Source of the DNA: Actinomycetes bacterium
Lineage (GTDB): Bacteria > Actinomycetota > Thermoleophilia > Miltoncostaeales > Miltoncostaeaceae
NCBI GenBank assembly: GCA_024639225.1
Contig: JAHEIS010000012.1
Coordinates: 1 to 32,607 of the forward strand
Direction of reading: 5' to 3'
Length of the DNA: 32,607 nucleotides
Below the pieces are notes generated by a model. That model saw nothing but the letters and a program-made list of their open reading frames with translations, did no database searches and was not told the DNA's origin. The translations under genes were made by a program, and so were the position numbers. Shown piece by piece: positions 17,427 to 24,417 of the stretch (its first letter is position 1; every line of letters starts with the position of its first letter).

Positions 17427-17432
17427 TTGACA
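17427..17432 (+). promoter_or_regulatory. Consensus -35 (TTGACA) upstream of the FG-GAP gene
   Basis: A perfect TTGACA sits in an AT-richer patch after the PIN/TRAM stop. Candidate -10 elements are weak: TAAGGC at 17455 gives 22-base spacing and GGCTAA at 17452 gives 19. It probably drives the surface-protein gene, but the pair is imperfect. Confidence 0.4.
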
Positions 17433-17485
17433 TGTGCCGTAGCGCCCTTGAGGCTAAGGCCCCTGCCGAATGAGGAATTTTGCTT

Positions 17486-20056
17486 ATGTTCTCGCGTCGC
17501 CCCTCTCGTAGCGCTTTTCCGCTGCGTCTCCTGCTCACGACGGCCTTGACCGGGGCCGCATTCGCCACCGTCGGTGCGGCGTCAGCTGCTCAGTCGGGGC
17601 AGATCGACCTCGCTGTCCAGGCGGGTGCGCACTTCGACGGGGCGGGCTTCCTCGATGGGGCGGGTACCAGCGTCGCCCCGGCGGGTGACGTCAACGGCGA
17701 CGGCCGTCCGGACGTCATCGTCGGCGCGCCCTTTCGCGACGGTCCCGGCGGTTTCGACGCCGGCGCCGCCTACGTCATCTTCGGCACTTCCGCGCCCCGC
17801 ACCGTCGACTTCGCCAATCTCGGGACCGCTGGCTTCCTCATCGACGGAGAGACGGGCGGGGATCGAGCGGGCATCTCCGTCGCCTCCGCGGGCGACGTCA
17901 ACGGGGACGGCCGGGCCGACATCATCGTGGGCGCGAACGGCAACGACCGGACCGAAACCAACGCCGAAGGCGCGGCCTATGTCGTTTTCGGCAAGGCCAC
18001 CGTGGACACGGTGAGTCTTTCGGCACTCGGTGACGGCGGCTTCAAGATCCAGGGCGCCTTTGCCGGCGACCGTGCCGGAAACTCCGTTGCGGGAATCGGC
18101 GATGTGAACGACGACGGCGTGCCCGATGTCGCAGTCGGGGCGCTCGACGCCGACGACAATCCTCTCGAGGTAGAGCCTGGCGACCGCGAAAACGCGGGCA
18201 CCGTGTTCATCGTGCACGGGAAGTCGACCACGACGACGGTCGATCTCGCCGCTCTGACGAACGGCTACATGATCGCCGGCGCACGAGTCATTGATCAAGA
18301 GGCCGGCACATCCATCGCCGCGATCGGTGACGTCAACAGCGACGGTCGCGCCGACGTCCTCGTCGGGGCGCCCGGCTCGGATCCGTTGGGTCGCGACGGC
18401 GCGGGCGCCGCGTACGTCGTGTACTCGCCGGCCCCCTCAGAGAGTCTGGTCGACCTCGAAGATCTCGGCGCGGGAGGCTACGTCATCAACGGCGCCTCGG
18501 CGGGAGACGCCGTCGGGACCGCTGTCGCCGGGGCGGGCGACCTCAATGGAGATGGACTGCCCGACCTGCTCGTCGGCGCCCCCGCCGCCTCGCCGTCCGG
18601 GCGCAGCGGTGCGGGCATCGGATACGTGGTCTACAGCGGCACAACCGCTGTCGATCTCGCCAGTCCCGGTGGCCGCGCGGCCGCCTTCACCGGAGGTGCC
18701 GCCGGCGATCTCGCGGGGTCGTCATTCGCGTCTCCCGGAGATCTGAACGGTGACGGTGTCGGAGACGTGATGATCGGCGCTCCGGGCGCCTCACCGGCGG
18801 GCCGGGCCGGTGCCGGCGCCGCATACCTGCTCACCACCGTCTCGTCCGAAGGGGGTAACTTGGGCGAGCTCGGCGGCGACGCCCTTGTCGTGAGTGGCGC
18901 TGCCGCCGGAGACGCCGCCGGCACCGCTCTGGCGGCCCCCGGCGACTTCAATGGCGATAAGACGCAGGACCTCGTTGTCGGCGCTCCGGGAGCGACCCGG
19001 AATGGGCGGACCGATTCCGGTACTGCCTACCTTCTCCTGGGGTTGGACAAGCCCGACCTGGCCTACGCCCCCACGCGGGTGATTCAAGGGCAGCCGGTGA
19101 ACATGGTCGCGACCCTTTTCGCAACCGGACCCGCAACGCTGTCGGTCAATCCGCCGTTGCCGCCGGGCCTGAGCATCGACCCGGTGACCGGTGCGATCAC
19201 CGGCACGCCGACGATGGCGGGAAGCTCGACCCACGCCGTGACGGTCACCGACGCCACCGGAACGAGCGTCGTGACGCTCATCTTCAACATCGGCCCGCCC
19301 GGCTCCACCCCGGCGTTCTCGGGCTCGATCTCCAGCGCGCCGCTCTGCCTCGCCGGTGCCGCCGCTGCCGCCGCCGAGACCAAGGAACCCGGCACCGTGC
19401 GCCTCACGGCCGCACAGTTGCGGATCAACCAGCGCATCGGCCAGGCAGCCATCCGCCGCCTGAACGCCGTGGAGAAGTGGCTCTCTGACGGCATCGAGAC
19501 GCGTGACCTTTGTGGGGGCGCCATCGGTGCCCAGGACCTGTCGGCGGGCATAACTGTCGCGCCAGCCGAGGCCAGCGGGGTCCAGCCACCCAACCCACGG
19601 CCGCTGGCGATTCCCGCACCCCGGATCAAGTCGGGGGCGGAGATTGTCGTCAGCAGGACCCAACTCCTGATCAACCAGCGCATCTATCAGGCAGCTATTC
19701 GTCGCGGTCGCGCCCTCGAGGCCCGTCTCAACGGCAACCTCACCGGTGGCGACATCGAGGACGGCGCGATCACGACGAACGAGTTGGCGAGTGGGCTCGA
19801 GGTGGTCGCTGCCGTCGCAGACCCGCCGCCGCCGCCCTCGGCGACGAAGATCGCGAAGGCTGCCGCGGGCGGGGAGCCCGGGAAGGTCTCCGCGACGGCG
19901 TCGCAGCTGAGGATCAACCAGCGGGTGGCTCGGGCGGGCATCCGGAGCGCGAACCGACTCCGGGGCATCATCGCATCGGGCCTGACCGGCGCGAACTTCG
20001 CCGACGAGGCCATCACCGTCGAGAGTCTTGCCCCGGAGGTCACCGCCGCTCCATAG
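17486..20056 (+). CDS. Secreted FG-GAP beta-propeller protein with Ig-like domain and three novel C-terminal repeats
   Basis: An 856-residue exported protein. The N-terminus 'RRPSRSAFPLRLLLTTALT' followed by 'GAASAAQS' is a signal peptide with likely cleavage near residue 36. Seven FG-GAP/integrin-alpha repeats follow, each built on 'GDVNGDGRPDVIVGAP' with a calcium-binding DxNxDGxxD loop and ending 'AAYVIFG'. They should form one seven-bladed propeller (about residues 40-520). An Ig-like segment of the putative-Ig type contains 'LPPGLSIDPVTGAITGTP'. Three related blocks follow, each with 'RINQRIxxAAIRR' and a trailing 'DGAITxxxLA'. There is no LPXTG motif or C-terminal anchor helix. ATG 17486 has GAGGAA at good spacing; the track's TTG two codons earlier is less likely. 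Probable surface adhesion or matrix role, by inference. Confidence 0.88.
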   Translation: MFSRRPSRSAFPLRLLLTTALTGAAFATVGAASAAQSGQIDLAVQAGAHFDGAGFLDGAGTSVAPAGDVNGDGRPDVIVGAPFRDGPGGFDAGAAYVIFGTSAPRTVDFANLGTAGFLIDGETGGDRAGISVASAGDVNGDGRADIIVGANGNDRTETNAEGAAYVVFGKATVDTVSLSALGDGGFKIQGAFAGDRAGNSVAGIGDVNDDGVPDVAVGALDADDNPLEVEPGDRENAGTVFIVHGKSTTTTVDLAALTNGYMIAGARVIDQEAGTSIAAIGDVNSDGRADVLVGAPGSDPLGRDGAGAAYVVYSPAPSESLVDLEDLGAGGYVINGASAGDAVGTAVAGAGDLNGDGLPDLLVGAPAASPSGRSGAGIGYVVYSGTTAVDLASPGGRAAAFTGGAAGDLAGSSFASPGDLNGDGVGDVMIGAPGASPAGRAGAGAAYLLTTVSSEGGNLGELGGDALVVSGAAAGDAAGTALAAPGDFNGDKTQDLVVGAPGATRNGRTDSGTAYLLLGLDKPDLAYAPTRVIQGQPVNMVATLFATGPATLSVNPPLPPGLSIDPVTGAITGTPTMAGSSTHAVTVTDATGTSVVTLIFNIGPPGSTPAFSGSISSAPLCLAGAAAAAAETKEPGTVRLTAAQLRINQRIGQAAIRRLNAVEKWLSDGIETRDLCGGAIGAQDLSAGITVAPAEASGVQPPNPRPLAIPAPRIKSGAEIVVSRTQLLINQRIYQAAIRRGRALEARLNGNLTGGDIEDGAITTNELASGLEVVAAVADPPPPPSATKIAKAAAGGEPGKVSATASQLRINQRVARAGIRSANRLRGIIASGLTGANFADEAITVESLAPEVTAAP
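19403..20050 (+). repeat. Three-copy C-terminal protein repeat (about 81-residue period)
   Basis: The motif 'LRINQRIGQAAIRRLNAVEK', 'LLINQRIYQAAIRRGRALEA' and 'LRINQRVARAGIRSANRLRG' recurs with DNA anchors (ATCAACCAGCG) at 19424, 19670 and 19913. That is 246 and 243 bases apart. Each copy continues to a 'LxxGLTGxDIxDGAITxxxLAxGLxV'-like end. Between copies lie Pro-rich linkers. I do not recognise the domain. Confidence 0.8.
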
Positions 20057-20071
20057 CCCCCGCGCCCGGAC

Positions 20072-20086
20072 GGGGTGGGACACCCC
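20072..20086 (+). terminator. Hairpin after the FG-GAP gene
   Basis: GGGGTG-GGA-CACCCC forms a 6-bp GC stem 15 bases after the stop and just before the next gene's -10 element. Probable terminator or transcript-end stabiliser. Confidence 0.45.
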
Positions 20087-20091
20087 CGCGC

Positions 20092-20104
20092 TAGCCTCTG
20101 ACCG
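20092..20104 (+). promoter_or_regulatory. Leaderless promoter (-10 TAGCCT) of the small membrane protein gene
   Basis: TAGCCT at 20092-20097 is followed after exactly six bases by the GTG start. There is no ribosome binding site. It matches the pattern at folP, ispD and the lipoprotein gene. Confidence 0.6.
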
Positions 20105-20406
20105 TGGGAGATGACTCCATCCCGTCGCGAGCCGATCGGCGGGACCGGCAGATCGCAGCCGGGTGGCTGCTCGGCCTGGTGATCCTGGCGAGCCCGTCCC
20201 TCGCGGTCGTCCCCCCACGGGTCGGTGAGATCCCGTTGGTGGTCAGCGGGGCATACGTGATCGTCCTCGTGATGGGCGCCCTGGCGGGCGTGGGCCTGGT
20301 CTCCGGGATCCGCGGTCGGCGCACCGCCTGGGCGGCTCCTGCGGCCGGCGTCGTCATCGTGGCCGCCATCCTCGTCTCCACGCTCGCCGGCGTCATCACG
20401 AACTGA
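20104..20406 (+). CDS. Small membrane protein, unknown
   Basis: A 100-residue hydrophobic protein with three likely transmembrane helices: 'AAGWLLGLVILASPSLAVV' (about 18-36), 'LVVSGAYVIVLVMGALAGVG' (about 45-64) and 'AAPAAGVVIVAAILVSTLAG' (about 76-95). The N-terminus is charged ('SRADRRDRQ'), so it is likely inside. No family is recognised and there are no catalytic residues. The GTG start is supported by the -10 element six bases upstream. It ends 11 bases before the DUF1295 gene, so the two are probably co-transcribed. Its role is unknown. Confidence 0.7.
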   Translation: MGDDSIPSRADRRDRQIAAGWLLGLVILASPSLAVVPPRVGEIPLVVSGAYVIVLVMGALAGVGLVSGIRGRRTAWAAPAAGVVIVAAILVSTLAGVITN

Positions 20407-20417
20407 GAGCAGGCCCG

Positions 20418-21194
20418 GTGATCACCGCGTTGCTGGTCGGTCTCGCCACGGCGGTCGGCGTCATGATCGTCGGCTGGCTCATCGCCTCCCTCTGGCTGGG
20501 CAACATCGGCCTCATCGATGCGTTCTGGGGCGGCGGGTTCGTGGCGGTCGCGGTCGCGACGCTCCTGTGGGAGGGCGAAGTGTCGTCGCGGGCTCTCCTC
20601 GTACTCTGCTGCGTGGCGGCCTGGGGCCTGCGCCTGGCGATTGACCTCGGCCGCCGCAACCTGGGGGCCGAGGAGGACTATCGCTACGCTCAGATGCGCG
20701 CCCGCCACGGCGCCTGGTTCCGCTACCGCAGCCTGGTGAGCGTGTTCATGCTCCAGGGCGTCCTGCTGTGGATCGTGTCGTGGCCCCTCGCGGCGGCGAT
20801 CAGCGAGCCCTCACCGTCGTCTCTGGCACTTCTGGACTACGTCGGTCTCGCGGTCTTCGGGGCGGGCTTTCTGATCGAGATCGCTGCCGACGCTCAGCTG
20901 GCGCGTTTCCGATCGGACCCGGCGAACGCGGGCGCGGTGCTCGACCGTGGGCTCTGGCGCTGGTCGCGCCACCCGAACTACTTCGGGGATGCCTTGGTCT
21001 GGTGGGGTCTGTTCCTGATCGCCGCCGCGACCGGAGCGTGGTGGACGGTGGTCGGCCCCCTGCTGCTGACCGGCATGCTCCTCACGGTGTCCGGCGTGCC
21101 GCTGCTTGAGAAGCGTCAGCTTGCGACCCGGCCCGGCTATGCCGCCTACGTCGAGCGGACGAGCTCCTTCATCCCGCTCCCACCGCGGGATTGA
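20418..21194 (+). CDS. DUF1295 / steroid 5-alpha-reductase-like membrane protein
   Basis: A 258-residue integral membrane protein of the DUF1295 family, related to 3-oxo-5-alpha-steroid 4-dehydrogenases and isoprenylcysteine-type methyltransferases in fold. Typical motifs are 'NIGLIDAFWGGGFV' early, 'RNLGAEEDYRYAQMRARHG', and the C-terminal signature 'RGLWRWSRHPNYFGDALVWWG'. The end 'LEKRQLATRPGYAAYVERTS' is also typical. Six or so hydrophobic segments are visible. Family members probably act on lipid or steroid-like substrates with NADPH, but the substrate here cannot be told. The GTG start follows the preceding small membrane gene by 11 bases. The next gene is convergent, with a strong hairpin between them. 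Confidence 0.9.
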   Translation: MITALLVGLATAVGVMIVGWLIASLWLGNIGLIDAFWGGGFVAVAVATLLWEGEVSSRALLVLCCVAAWGLRLAIDLGRRNLGAEEDYRYAQMRARHGAWFRYRSLVSVFMLQGVLLWIVSWPLAAAISEPSPSSLALLDYVGLAVFGAGFLIEIAADAQLARFRSDPANAGAVLDRGLWRWSRHPNYFGDALVWWGLFLIAAATGAWWTVVGPLLLTGMLLTVSGVPLLEKRQLATRPGYAAYVERTSSFIPLPPRD

Positions 21195-21270
21195 CGCTCA
21201 GGGGCGGCCCGGAGGCGCGTCGGGGTCGGGCCCTCGCCCGCTACTGACGGCGGAAGTGGGATTGCGGAGC

Positions 21271-21301
21271 GCGTCCCACGCGACCAGCGCGCGTGGGACG
21301 C
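21271..21301. terminator. Perfect 12-bp stem hairpin between convergent genes, bidirectional terminator
   Basis: GCGTCCCACGCG and its exact complement flank a 7-base loop (ACCAGCG). It lies 76 bases after the DUF1295 stop and about 95 bases after the DUF72 stop on the other strand. No T-tract on either side. Convergent placement supports a terminator role. Confidence 0.6.
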
Positions 21302-21395
21302 GGCAGCCATGCCGATCACGCCCTTTCCATCCTGTCGCGTGTCATCTCGGCGTCGCCAGAGACCATCGCCATGACGTCCGCCGCCCGCTCGGCGG

Positions 21396-22112
21396 TCAGC
21401 CCGACGTCATCCATTCAGCCAGCCCGACTCCCGTCTCCGGATCTCCCGCCGGGACGTCCTTGTGCCTGGCGAACGCGAACACCGGGCGTGCCTCCGCCTC
21501 TTTCCCGAGTGCGGCCGCCCACCCGTCGCGCGTGGCCCCGGCGTAGCGGTCCCCCCGGAGGCGAACGTAGGTCAGCGGCCCGGGTGGAAGCGATGCGGGC
21601 GGCGGCGCACCGTCCGTCTCGGTGAGGCAGCGCGTCCCGCCGCCGTCCGCGAGCAGGCCGTCGACCCCCGGGGACGCCCAGCTCTCGTGGCGGAACTCGC
21701 ACGCAAAGGCGAGACCAGGCGGCAGCGACCCGATGATGTCGGCGAGCAGGCCGTCGTCGCGGACCCGGCTCGCCGGGAGCTGGATCAAGATGCAGCCCAG
21801 ACGGTCGCCCAACGGCGCCAGAGAGTCCAGAAAGCGCGCGAGGAAATCCTGCCATTCGGCATCACCCAGCTCGGCGGAGTGGGTCAGTCGCCGGTGCGCC
21901 TTCACCGCGAAGCGGAACCCCTCCGGGGTGTCGTCAGCCCAGCGCTTCACCGTTGACTCGGACGGGAGCCGGTAGAACGTCGCGTTGATCTCACAACCTG
22001 AGAACACGGAGGAGTAGTAGGAGAGAAACGCCCGCTGGGGTGTGCCCTCGGGGTAGAAGGCCGGCTTCCATTCCCCATAGGCCCAGCCGCTGGTTCCGAT
22101 GTGCAGGCTCAT
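21396..22112 (-). CDS. DUF72 family protein
   Basis: A 238-residue TIM-barrel-like protein of the DUF72 (YecE) family. It begins 'MSLHIGTSGWAYGEWKPAFY' and continues with 'CEINATFYRLPSESTVKRWA' and 'FRFAVKAHRRLTH'. 'LGCILIQLP', 'FACEFRHESW' and the late 'TYVRLRGDRYAGATRDGWAA' complete the usual order. The biochemical function of the family is unknown to me. ATG 22112 has an AAGGAG site four to five bases upstream; the track ORF beginning at 23069 is an artefact of open antisense sequence. It is divergent from ispD with only 30 bp between start codons, so the two promoters must overlap. Confidence 0.9.
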   Translation of the reverse strand: MSLHIGTSGWAYGEWKPAFYPEGTPQRAFLSYYSSVFSGCEINATFYRLPSESTVKRWADDTPEGFRFAVKAHRRLTHSAELGDAEWQDFLARFLDSLAPLGDRLGCILIQLPASRVRDDGLLADIIGSLPPGLAFACEFRHESWASPGVDGLLADGGGTRCLTETDGAPPPASLPPGPLTYVRLRGDRYAGATRDGWAAALGKEAEARPVFAFARHKDVPAGDPETGVGLAEWMTSG

Positions 22113-22130
22113 CCGGCTCCTTGCGAGGTC

Positions 22131-22143
22131 TAGGATCGGACCG
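22131..22143 (+). promoter_or_regulatory. Leaderless promoter (-10 TAGGAT) of ispD
   Basis: TAGGAT at 22131-22136 lies six bases before the ispD GTG. There is no ribosome binding site. The element sits inside the 30-bp gap to the divergent DUF72 gene. Confidence 0.6.
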
Positions 22144-22844
22144 TGGACGACGATACGCCACAGCTCAGTGACTCCGTCGCGATCGTGCTCGCCGCCGGTG
22201 CCGGGGTCCGGATGGGCGCGGGAATCCCCAAGGCGCTGATGCCACTCGCCGGTCGGCCGCTGCTGTCGTGGAGCCTCCTCGCCCTCGCGGAGGCGGGGAT
22301 CGCGGACGTCGTTCTCGTGGCGCCGCCCGGCGAAGAGCGGCCGACGGCGATGGCGCTCGGCGAGGTGATGCGGGACTGTACCGTCGTGCCCGGCGGGGCG
22401 AACCGCGGTCGGTCGCTGGCGGCCGGGCTTGCCGCGCGTCCGGAAACGGCGGAGATCATCCTGGTCCACGATGCGGCCCGTCCGCTGCTGAGTGCCGACC
22501 TCGTGCGTCGGGCAGTCGCCGGGCTCTCCGACGGCGACGGCGCCGTCGTCGCGGCCCCCGCGACCGACACGGTGAAGATCGCCGACGACGATCTCCAGAT
22601 CGTCGGCACCGCCGACCGGAGCAGGCAGTGGCACGCCCAGACGCCCCAGGTCTTTCGCGGGCCGGCCTTCCGGGGCGCCGTCGACGCGGCGGCCGCGGAC
22701 GGTTTCCTCGATGAGGCGACCGACTGCTCCGCCATCGTCGAGCGGGCGGGCGGGCTGGTGCGGATCGTTCCGAACACCGCGCCCAACCTGAAGGTGACCA
22801 CGCCGGCAGACCTCGCTCTGGCCGAACAGCTCCTCGGCGGCTGA
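22143..22844 (+). CDS. ispD: 2-C-methyl-D-erythritol 4-phosphate cytidylyltransferase
   Basis: Third step of the MEP isoprenoid pathway, coupling CTP with methylerythritol 4-phosphate. The nucleotide-binding N-terminus 'VAIVLAAGAGVRMGAGIPKA' is typical, with 'GRPLLSWSL'. 'ILVHDAARPLLS', 'ATDTVKIAD' and 'WHAQTPQVFR' follow. The C-terminal 'DEATDCSAIVERAGG' and 'NLKVTTPADLALAE' complete the family set. At 233 residues it is full length. The GTG start is supported by the leaderless -10. ispF, the partner two steps later, is 1.1 kb downstream with a PHP gene between; ispE is not in the window. Confidence 0.96.
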   Translation: MDDDTPQLSDSVAIVLAAGAGVRMGAGIPKALMPLAGRPLLSWSLLALAEAGIADVVLVAPPGEERPTAMALGEVMRDCTVVPGGANRGRSLAAGLAARPETAEIILVHDAARPLLSADLVRRAVAGLSDGDGAVVAAPATDTVKIADDDLQIVGTADRSRQWHAQTPQVFRGPAFRGAVDAAAADGFLDEATDCSAIVERAGGLVRIVPNTAPNLKVTTPADLALAEQLLGG

Positions 22845-22853
22845 CCCGAACCG

Positions 22854-23060
22854 ATGACCGCGCGCGAGGTCCGAGACGTGCTGCGGGCGCTCGCTGATCC
22901 CGGGCGGGCGGATCGGGAGCGGGAGGAGGGGTTCCCCGCGGCTCACCGACCGGAGATGCCCCAGGCATGCTCCGCTGCGCAATTGAGGGGTTCCCCCCGG
23001 CGCACCGGACCGCCGATCGTTGAGGGGAGGTTCCCGTGATCCGGTGATCGGCCGGTCTCC
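22854..23060 (+). repeat. Three direct repeats (GAGGGG-TTCCC) in the ispD-PHP spacer
   Basis: GAGGGGTTCCCC is present at 22926-22937 and 22985-22996. Both copies continue with a closely similar segment (GCGGCTCACCGACCG versus CCGGCGCACCGGACCG). A third, interrupted copy, GAGGGGAGGTTCCC, lies at 23022-23035. The 245-bp spacer has no intact gene. Its start can be read as 'REVRDVLRALADPGRAD', which may be the head of a lost gene. Confidence 0.6.
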
Positions 23061-23075
23061 GGGTTGCACCTGCGC

Positions 23076-23081
23076 TACGGT
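23076..23081 (+). promoter_or_regulatory. -10-like TACGGT of the PHP gene
   Basis: TACGGT lies eight bases before the GTG start with no ribosome binding site, close to the leaderless pattern of this genome. Moderate to weak. Confidence 0.4.
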
Positions 23082-23089
23082 GGGCCGCT

Positions 23090-23941
23090 GTGCTGACCGA
23101 CTACCACCTTCACCTCCAGCCCGACGGCGTCCCCGAGCGGGAGGCCGAGCGCGATGCCTGGGAGGCGTGTGGTGGGCATCTGAGTGCGGAGTGGATCGGG
23201 CGCTACGCCCAGCGGGCAGGCAGCCGCGCGGTCGACGAGATCGCGATCACCGAACACGTCCACCGCTTTTCCGAGGCGCGCGACTGGCTCGACAATCCGT
23301 GGTGGCAGGCCGAGGCGACCGAGGACGTCGATGCATACTGCGACGCCGTGTGCGCGGTCGGCCGGGATCTGCCGGTGATTCTCGGGATCGAGATGGACTG
23401 GTTGCCGGGCCGCGAGCGAGACATCGCCGGATTCCTCGAGGGCCGCCCCTTCGACATCGTTCTCGGCAGCGTCCACTGGTTGGACGGCTCGGCTGCCGTT
23501 GATCACCCCGAGTATCTGGCGTTCGACACCCGGCCTGCGGAGCAGGTGTGGTCGGACTATCTCGAGGCGCTGATCTCCGCCGCCTCGTCCGGGCTCTTCG
23601 ACGTCCTGGCCCATATCGATCTCCCGAAGAAGTTCGGTCACCACTTCCCGCCGCACCTGACGGGGCGACTCGAGGACGCGACCCGCGTGATAGCGGGGTC
23701 CGGCCTCGCGGTCGAGTGCTCGAGCGCGGGTCTGCGCAAGCAGGTCGGCGAGGTCTACCCCGACCCTGACCTGCTCGCCGCGCTCTGTCGCGCGGGCGTG
23801 CCCGCCACGCTGTCATCCGATGCCCACGCGCCCGACGGGGTCGCCGCCGACTTCCCGACGGCCGTCGCCGTCCTCAAGGGCGCGGGCTACGCCACGATTA
23901 CCCGCTACCGCGGGCGCGTCCCCGAACAGGTCGAGATCTGA
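23090..23941 (+). CDS. PHP-domain phosphatase, histidinol-phosphatase (HisK/HisJ) type
   Basis: A 283-residue metal-dependent phosphoesterase of the PHP fold. Metal ligands are seen in order: 'DYHLHLQPDG' (H6, H8), 'IAITEHVHRFSEA', 'LGIEMDWLPG', 'IVLGSVHWLDG', 'VLAHIDLPKKFG' and 'TLSSDAHAPDGVA'. This set is what is expected of the histidinol-phosphate phosphatase branch, so it may complete histidine synthesis; other phosphoester substrates are possible. It sits between ispD and ispF, and its stop shares one base with the ispF ATG (TGATG), so it is coupled to isoprenoid genes. The GTG start follows a -10-like hexamer and three GC-rich direct repeats. Confidence 0.88.
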   Translation: MLTDYHLHLQPDGVPEREAERDAWEACGGHLSAEWIGRYAQRAGSRAVDEIAITEHVHRFSEARDWLDNPWWQAEATEDVDAYCDAVCAVGRDLPVILGIEMDWLPGRERDIAGFLEGRPFDIVLGSVHWLDGSAAVDHPEYLAFDTRPAEQVWSDYLEALISAASSGLFDVLAHIDLPKKFGHHFPPHLTGRLEDATRVIAGSGLAVECSSAGLRKQVGEVYPDPDLLAALCRAGVPATLSSDAHAPDGVAADFPTAVAVLKGAGYATITRYRGRVPEQVEI

Positions 23942-24417
23942 TGGGCCTGGGCGTGGGAAGCGGTATGGACGTCCACGCCTTCGGCGGCGGCGGGCCGTTG
24001 ATGCTCGGGACGCTGGCCGTCGACCATCCCCGCGGGCTGGCGGGTCACAGCGACGGCGACGTCGTGGCCCACGCGCTCTGCGACGCTCTCCTCGCGGCGG
24101 CGGGGGCGCCGGACATCGGCCACTACTTTCCCCCCGGCGAGCCTGAGTGGGCCGGGGCTTCCGGTGCGCGCCTGCTCGGCCTGGTCATGGACGAGCTCGC
24201 CCGGCGTGGCGCCCGCCCGCTCAACGCGCACGTGACGGTCATCTGCGAGACGCCGCGGATCGGTCCGGTGCGCGAGCGGATGCAGGCCGCGCTGAGCGCC
24301 GTCGTCGGCGCACCCGTCAGCGTCCATGCAACCACCACCGAAGGCCTCGGCTTCACGGGCCGCGAAGAGGGGATCATGAGCCAGGCTGTCGCCCTCATCG
24401 AAAGGACCGGCCTGTGA
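23941..24417 (+). CDS. ispF: 2-C-methyl-D-erythritol 2,4-cyclodiphosphate synthase
   Basis: Fifth step of the MEP pathway, cyclising CDP-methylerythritol phosphate with loss of CMP. Zinc ligands appear in 'GSGMDVHAFGGG' (D10, H12) and in 'DVVAHALCDALL' (His). 'AGHSDGD' and 'DIGHYFPP' form the substrate pocket, and 'TTTEGLGFTGREEG' is the CDP-binding signature. The family norm there is GRGEG, so an E replaces a G. At 158 residues it is full length. The start overlaps the PHP stop by one base and the stop overlaps the cysS GTG by four, giving one translationally coupled unit. Confidence 0.96.
   Translation: MGLGVGSGMDVHAFGGGGPLMLGTLAVDHPRGLAGHSDGDVVAHALCDALLAAAGAPDIGHYFPPGEPEWAGASGARLLGLVMDELARRGARPLNAHVTVICETPRIGPVRERMQAALSAVVGAPVSVHATTTEGLGFTGREEGIMSQAVALIERTGL

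Noticed and set aside
22854-23039. 61-residue ORF after ispD
   Set aside because: Only the first 17 or so residues look protein-like; the remainder translates the GC direct repeats.
24147-24413. N-terminal extension of CysS
   Set aside because: It lies within ispF in another frame; the GTG at 24414 overlaps the ispF stop and begins just before the conserved CysRS N-terminus.
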